64,000 nucleotides of DNA from Halosolutus gelatinilyticus (GTDB lineage: Archaea; Halobacteriota; Halobacteria; Halobacteriales; Natrialbaceae): assembly GCF_023028105.1 (NCBI RefSeq), contig NZ_CP095491.1, positions 1,426,001 to 1,490,000 on the forward strand. Reading direction: 5' to 3'. This document shows, piece by piece, positions 60,216-64,000 of the stretch (positions are counted from its first letter, which is position 1; the number at the start of each line of letters is the position of its first letter). A program made the position numbers and the translations under genes. The notes under the pieces are model-generated. The model ran no database searches, was not told the origin of the DNA, and was given only the letters and a program-made list of their open reading frames with translations.

Positions 60216-60398
60216 AGTGTCCACATTATCTCAGGGTTTTTCGAGGTTCTCGAATCAGGTACCGTCGAAGATGACGTCGATCTACTACTGGGTATCGTGG
60301 CTGCCACAGCACTCTGGGTGGCCGAAGTATGGATTCTGTACGGAAGCGGTGATTTCTTTGTCGAGCACGCCGCAGCTGATTCCGAGCTGGTCGAGTAA
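60216..60398 (+). pseudogene. Fragment of a membrane protein
   Basis: The frame from 60216 reads FFEVLESGTVEDDVDLLLG, then IVAATALWVAEVWILYGSGD and FFVEHAAADSELVE before a TAA at 60396-60398. It contains one convincing transmembrane helix and natural-looking codons. No ATG lies in frame, and a GTG at 60297 would cut the helix. It looks like the 3' end of a lost gene. The remaining bases to 60568 contain no recognisable gene; the PiT promoter should lie at the end. Confidence 0.4.
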
Positions 60399-60568
60399 TT
60401 TGGGCGAGTCTCCGGCGAGACCGAAAACGGGTACGGCGATCGAGCAGTACTCGCGGACTCACCCCCGCGTCGACTCGAGCGTGCCCCGTACGATCGCGAT
60501 ATCCGCGCCGTCACTGGCAACTGCAGGTCGGCACACACTTGTAGGGTCACCCAATAGGAACCGGATAG

Positions 60569-61762
60569 ATGGTCGAAATCGCCACGCTCGGAACTTTCCT
60601 CGTGGCCGCAATCGCCAGCCTCTTCATGGCGTGGGCGATCGGCGCCGGGTCGAGCGGATCGACGCCGTTCGCACCCGCCGTCGGCGCCAACGCGATCTCC
60701 GTGATGCGGGCGGGGTTTTTCGTCGGCGTCCTCGGATTCGCAGGCGCGGTGTTACAGGGAGCGAACGTCTCCGAGGCGGTCGGCGCCGAACTGATCCGGA
60801 ACGTGACGCTGTCGCCGCTGGCGGCGACGATCGCGCTGCTCATCGCCGCCGCGTTGGTCGCTATCGGCGTCTTCACGGGCTATCCGATCGCGACGGCGTT
60901 TACCGTCACCGGCGCGGTCATCGGCGTCGGGCTGGCGATGGGCGGCGATCCCGCGTGGGCGAAGTACACCGAAATCGCCGCCCTGTGGATCCTCACGCCG
61001 TTCGCCGGCGGCGGTCTCGCCTACGCCATCGCCCGACTCCTCCGTGCCGAACCGGTCGCCGAGGAGTACCTGATCGTCGCGCTCGCGGCGTTCGTCGGGG
61101 CGCTCGTCGCGAACATCGAGTTCGCGATCCTCAATCCGGACGAGGCCGGCGGCGCGTCGATCGCCCAGGTGGCCGGCGGCTGGTTCCCCCTGACGACGGA
61201 CGTCGGGGTCGTCGTCGCGACGACCGCCATCGCGGCCCTGTGGGCGCTGGCGATCGGAGTCGATCTCCGAAACGGTACCGAGCGCGGCGAGCGGCACTTC
61301 CTGCTCGTCCTCGGCGGCCTCGTCGCCTTTTCGGCCGGCGGCAGTCAGGTCGGGCTGGCGGTCGGCCCGCTCATCCCGCTCTCGGGCGACGTCGGCCTCC
61401 CGTTGCCCGCGCTCCTCCTCGGCGGTGGCTTCGGCCTCCTGCTCGGCTCGTGGACCGGCGCGCCGCGGATGATCAAGGCGATCTCGCAGGACTACTCCTC
61501 GCTCGGCCCGCGGCGGTCGATCGCTGCGCTCATCCCGTCGTTCATCATCGCCCAGGCCGCCGTCCTCTACGGCATCCCCGTCTCGTTCAACGAGATCATC
61601 GTCAGCGCGATCATCGGCAGCGGCTACGCCGCGGCGGGGGCCGGCGGCGGCGTCAGCGCCCGCAAGATGCTGTACACGGTGCTCGCGTGGGCCGGCTCGC
61701 TCGCCGGCTCGATCGTCGTCACCTACGCCGGCTACGTCGTCATCTTCTCGCTGATCGGTTAA
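60569..61762 (+). CDS. Inorganic phosphate transporter, PiT family (second)
   Basis: A 397-residue membrane protein with about eleven helices. Both PiT repeats are seen: AIGAGSSGSTPFAPAVGANAISVM in the first (shortened to GSTPFAPAVGANAISVM) and FSAGGSQVGLAVGPLIPL in the second. It differs from the PiT gene at 41367, which suggests different affinities or partners. The end of the protein has a conserved GGGVSARKMLYTVLAW segment. ATG 60569. Confidence 0.92.
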   Translation: MVEIATLGTFLVAAIASLFMAWAIGAGSSGSTPFAPAVGANAISVMRAGFFVGVLGFAGAVLQGANVSEAVGAELIRNVTLSPLAATIALLIAAALVAIGVFTGYPIATAFTVTGAVIGVGLAMGGDPAWAKYTEIAALWILTPFAGGGLAYAIARLLRAEPVAEEYLIVALAAFVGALVANIEFAILNPDEAGGASIAQVAGGWFPLTTDVGVVVATTAIAALWALAIGVDLRNGTERGERHFLLVLGGLVAFSAGGSQVGLAVGPLIPLSGDVGLPLPALLLGGGFGLLLGSWTGAPRMIKAISQDYSSLGPRRSIAALIPSFIIAQAAVLYGIPVSFNEIIVSAIIGSGYAAAGAGGGVSARKMLYTVLAWAGSLAGSIVVTYAGYVVIFSLIG

Positions 61763-61813
61763 CCGCGCTTACCGCTCGAGCGTAGTGATCCGAGGTCGTT
61801 GCACGCTCTGTTA

Positions 61814-61860
61814 CCGCCGCGGAAGTCCTTGCCGAGCCCTTTCGTTCCCGTCCGCGGCGG
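61814..61860. repeat. Hairpin with CCGCCGCGGA / TCCGCGGCGG arms
   Basis: A perfect 10-bp inverted repeat (61814-61823 with 61851-61860) and a 27-nt loop. The section AGCCCTTTCgTTCCCGtCC resembles the third stem of the three-way-junction element (AGCCCCTTTCaGTCCCGCCC). It lies 52 bp after the PiT stop and 69 bp before the next gene. Confidence 0.5.
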
Positions 61861-61928
61861 CAGCCCAATCAGGCGACCGCGTAGCGAGACACCGAACCGC
61901 CTTTACACGACCGGTTCCGAGGTCGAAC

Positions 61929-62666
61929 ATGGACGATTCCGAATCGGACCCGATCGGCTGGCGCCGGGACGCCTCGACCTCGCTCACGGTTCGCGCCCTG
62001 TGGGCGCTCGGCGTCGGCACCTTCCTCGCGGCCATCGTCATGGTCGTCTTCTGGCGAATCTACGAACTCGCCTATCAGGTCAGCCCCTTCGGCGCGCAGC
62101 TGGTCGTCGCGAGCTTCGCCGCGATCGTCGCCACGGCGCTCGCGCTCGCGGTCTCCGGGCGGGCGGAGCGGTACGCCGAGCGGGCGACGGACGCCATCGT
62201 CGGGGCGGTCGTCATGGGAGCGATCATCGGCTCGCTGATGCTCGTCGGACGGATCGTCTCCCAACGGGAACTACTCGACGCCGGCGCCGGTCCGTTCACG
62301 GGACTGGCCGCGCTGACGATCCCGCTCGCGCTCGTCGCGCTCGTACTCGCGTCGTTCTTGCGGTCCGTCGGCGCGTTCGACCGCGACGAGGGAATGCTCT
62401 ACTTCTACGATCCCGAGCAGGCGATCGACCTCTCGGTGATCGACGCCGTGTCCAGTCGACGGATCGGTGACGCGGCCGTCGTGACGCTCGAGTACGCCCA
62501 ACCGGACGGACAGTACGTCGCGGGGCCGCGTCGAATCGTGGTCCCGCCGCGGGTCGCAAGCGAGATACACGCGATCGTCGGCTCGCGACGGGTGCGCGTT
62601 TCGGAGCGGGTGAAAAAGCGGCTGCAGAACGCGAAACGACGGCTCCGTCGCGCGCTTCGATCGTAG
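61929..62666 (+). CDS. Four-helix membrane protein with a basic tail
   Basis: A 245-residue protein with four transmembrane helices in the first 145 residues. A soluble C-terminal domain (about 160-230) reads MLYFYDPEQAIDLSVIDAV and GDAAVVTLEYAQPDGQYV. The final 25 residues are basic (VKKRLQNAKRRLRRALRS), unusual in a haloarchaeal protein and suggestive of membrane-surface or nucleic-acid contact. No named domain is recognised. ATG 61929. Confidence 0.72.
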   Translation: MDDSESDPIGWRRDASTSLTVRALWALGVGTFLAAIVMVVFWRIYELAYQVSPFGAQLVVASFAAIVATALALAVSGRAERYAERATDAIVGAVVMGAIIGSLMLVGRIVSQRELLDAGAGPFTGLAALTIPLALVALVLASFLRSVGAFDRDEGMLYFYDPEQAIDLSVIDAVSSRRIGDAAVVTLEYAQPDGQYVAGPRRIVVPPRVASEIHAIVGSRRVRVSERVKKRLQNAKRRLRRALRS

Positions 62667-62707
62667 CGGGCGGCTGGTGGTTCACGAAGGGCTCCGTTCC
62701 GACCGAT

Positions 62708-64000
62708 CTACTCGAGCGGGCTATCCGTCACGTCGCCGGTGTCGGCCTCGTCATCCGGCGTCTCGTCCGCGTCGATCGTCGACGCCTCGCCTTCGAGTTT
62801 GCGGAGCCGCGCCATCATGATCCGGGTGTTCTCGACGTCCTCGACCGTGATGCGGACGCTGTCGTAGGTGATCTCCTCGCCCTCCTCGACGAGTCGACCC
62901 GCGCGGTTGAAGATGAAGCCCGCGATGGTCTCGAACTCCTCGCCCTCGGGCAGTTCGACGTCCAGCGCCTCGTTGACGTCCTCGATGTTGACCTCGCCGC
63001 GGACGAGGACGGTGTCGTCGTCGATCTCCTCGATCGGCTGCTCCTCGCCGCCCTCTAAGATCTCGCCGATGATCTCCTCGACCATGTCCTCCATCGTGAC
63101 GAGCCCTTCGGTGGTGCCGAACTCGTCGATGACGATCGCCATGTGCATCCGGTTTTCGCGCATCTCGGTGAGCAGTTCGTCGACGTTTTTCGACTCGGGC
63201 ACGTGCAGCGTCGGCTGGATGAGGTCGGCGAGTTCCAGGTCGTCGGCGTCGGTCTCGCCGTAGTTCAGGTCGCGGACGAGGTCGCGGATGTGGACGACGC
63301 CCTGGACGTTGTCGAGGCTACCCTCGTAGACCGGGATACGCGCGTGGCCGCTCTGGATACAGGTTTCGATCGCCTCGTCGATGCCGGCGCCTTTCGGGAC
63401 GGCCGTCATGTCCAGTCGCGGCGTCATCACCTCCTTGACGATCGTGTTGTTGAATCTGAAGATCCGGGTGAGCATCTCGTGCTCTTCTTCCTCTAAGACC
63501 CCCTCCCGCTCGCCGGACTCGATCATCTCCTGAATCTCGTCGCGGGTCACGTAGGGCGACTCGATCGCCCCCGTAGAGCCGATGAGGCGGTTCACCTGTC
63601 GGGTGAGGTAGTCGAACAGGACGATGAGAGGGTAGAGGAGGTACTCGGTGCCTCTGAGCGGCTTCGCGATGCGAACCACCCACGAGTCGGTGTTCTCGAC
63701 CGCGTAAGACTTGGGAACGCTCTCGCCGAACAGGAGGACGATTGCGGTGACGCCGAACGTCGCCAGCAGAATCGATGCGAGCCCCTCGAAGTAGATCCCG
63801 AGCAGGGCCGTGGCGATCGATGACATCGCGATGTTGACGAGGTTGTTGCCGACGAGGATCGTCACGAGCAGCCGATGCGGATCGCTTTTGAGTTCCTGTA
63901 CTAACGTTGCACCTTCGGTGCCGTCCTCGACCATTCCCTCTAGCCGGTGTTTCGACAGGTTGAACATCGCGATCTCGGACGAGGAGAAAAAGGCGGAGAG
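62708..64000 (-). CDS. Hemolysin/CNNM-CorC family membrane protein (partial)
   Basis: The frame is open to the right window edge, so the N-terminus is missing. The visible order is: end of the DUF21/CNNM membrane domain with SAFFSSSEIAMFNLSKHRL and FGESVPKSYAVENTD, a CBS pair (VMTPRLDMTAVPKGAGIDEA, then HMAIVIDEFGTTEGLVTMED), and the CorC_HlyC domain (VLVRGEVNIEDVNEAL, then TIAGFIFNRAGRLVEEGEEI). The CBS pair probably binds an adenine nucleotide and gates ion (often Mg) transport. The last 30 residues are acidic. The ATG at 63967 is internal. Confidence 0.93.
   Translation of the reverse strand, partial: LSAFFSSSEIAMFNLSKHRLEGMVEDGTEGATLVQELKSDPHRLLVTILVGNNLVNIAMSSIATALLGIYFEGLASILLATFGVTAIVLLFGESVPKSYAVENTDSWVVRIAKPLRGTEYLLYPLIVLFDYLTRQVNRLIGSTGAIESPYVTRDEIQEMIESGEREGVLEEEEHEMLTRIFRFNNTIVKEVMTPRLDMTAVPKGAGIDEAIETCIQSGHARIPVYEGSLDNVQGVVHIRDLVRDLNYGETDADDLELADLIQPTLHVPESKNVDELLTEMRENRMHMAIVIDEFGTTEGLVTMEDMVEEIIGEILEGGEEQPIEEIDDDTVLVRGEVNIEDVNEALDVELPEGEEFETIAGFIFNRAGRLVEEGEEITYDSVRITVEDVENTRIMMARLRKLEGEASTIDADETPDDEADTGDVTDSPLE

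Noticed and set aside
1-64000. tRNA, rRNA and CRISPR arrays
   Set aside because: No acceptor-stem/T-loop pattern outside coding genes, no rRNA-like conserved blocks and no regularly spaced direct repeats were seen. A tRNAscan-SE run would settle tRNAs.

Overview
This 64 kb window is chromosomal DNA of a halophilic archaeon (class Halobacteria), probably a member of the Natrialba/Natrinema/Haloterrigena group; the genus cannot be fixed by eye. The evidence is the high GC content, strongly acidic proteins, TATA-box promoters with many starts that look leaderless, Tat-type lipoprotein signals, a haloarchaeal plant-type ferredoxin and several families largely confined to haloarchaea. No rRNA, tRNA, CRISPR array or complete insertion sequence was found. 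Coding density is high, with scattered gene remnants and non-coding dyads.

Left part (1-15 kb): the start of an exported protein, a DUF4382 lipoprotein, ileS (with a palindrome-built insert), an Fe-S uracil-DNA glycosylase, a HIT protein, a 177-bp element that folds as a three-way junction, an archaeal prepilin peptidase, an ABC-2 exporter with a divergent TetR regulator, an arsR-AHSA1-AHSA1 operon, and a DUF1772/NAD-binding pair divergent from an HxlR regulator.

Middle part (15-41 kb), accessory in character: a UvrA-like ATPase convergent with a DrrAB-type exporter (the gene set of anthracycline self-resistance), an alpha/beta hydrolase, LtrA, DoxX, a thioredoxin-reductase-like flavoprotein, UspA, a creatinase-type M24 protein divergent from a sodium/solute symporter, an SDR enzyme, a third ABC-2 exporter, and a group of small enzymes (two ABM-fold proteins, a SnoaL-like protein, two DUF5519 proteins). 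Four bat-type HTH regulators lie in this part, each beside or divergent from an enzyme or exporter gene with a dyad in between. Remnants of LtrA, an epoxide hydrolase and a BNR-repeat protein show local gene decay.

Right part (41-64 kb), mostly housekeeping: ferredoxin, PiT phosphate transporter, SLC13/RCK transporter, hisA and hisB, a zinc-finger/winged-helix protein, an ACT-domain regulator, an IMPACT-family protein, a TAXI-TRAP uptake operon (binding protein, DUF1850, fused permease), an S9 peptidase, upp, a Gln/Gly/Tyr/Arg-rich protein around a CxxxC helical core, DUF5828, a second PiT transporter and a CNNM/CorC protein running off the right end.

The best candidates for undescribed biology are the three-way-junction element at 6858-7034, the low-complexity CxxxC protein at 58481-59305, the palindromic insert inside ileS, and a shared operator motif (TTYAAC-N6-GTTRAA) at two distant loci.
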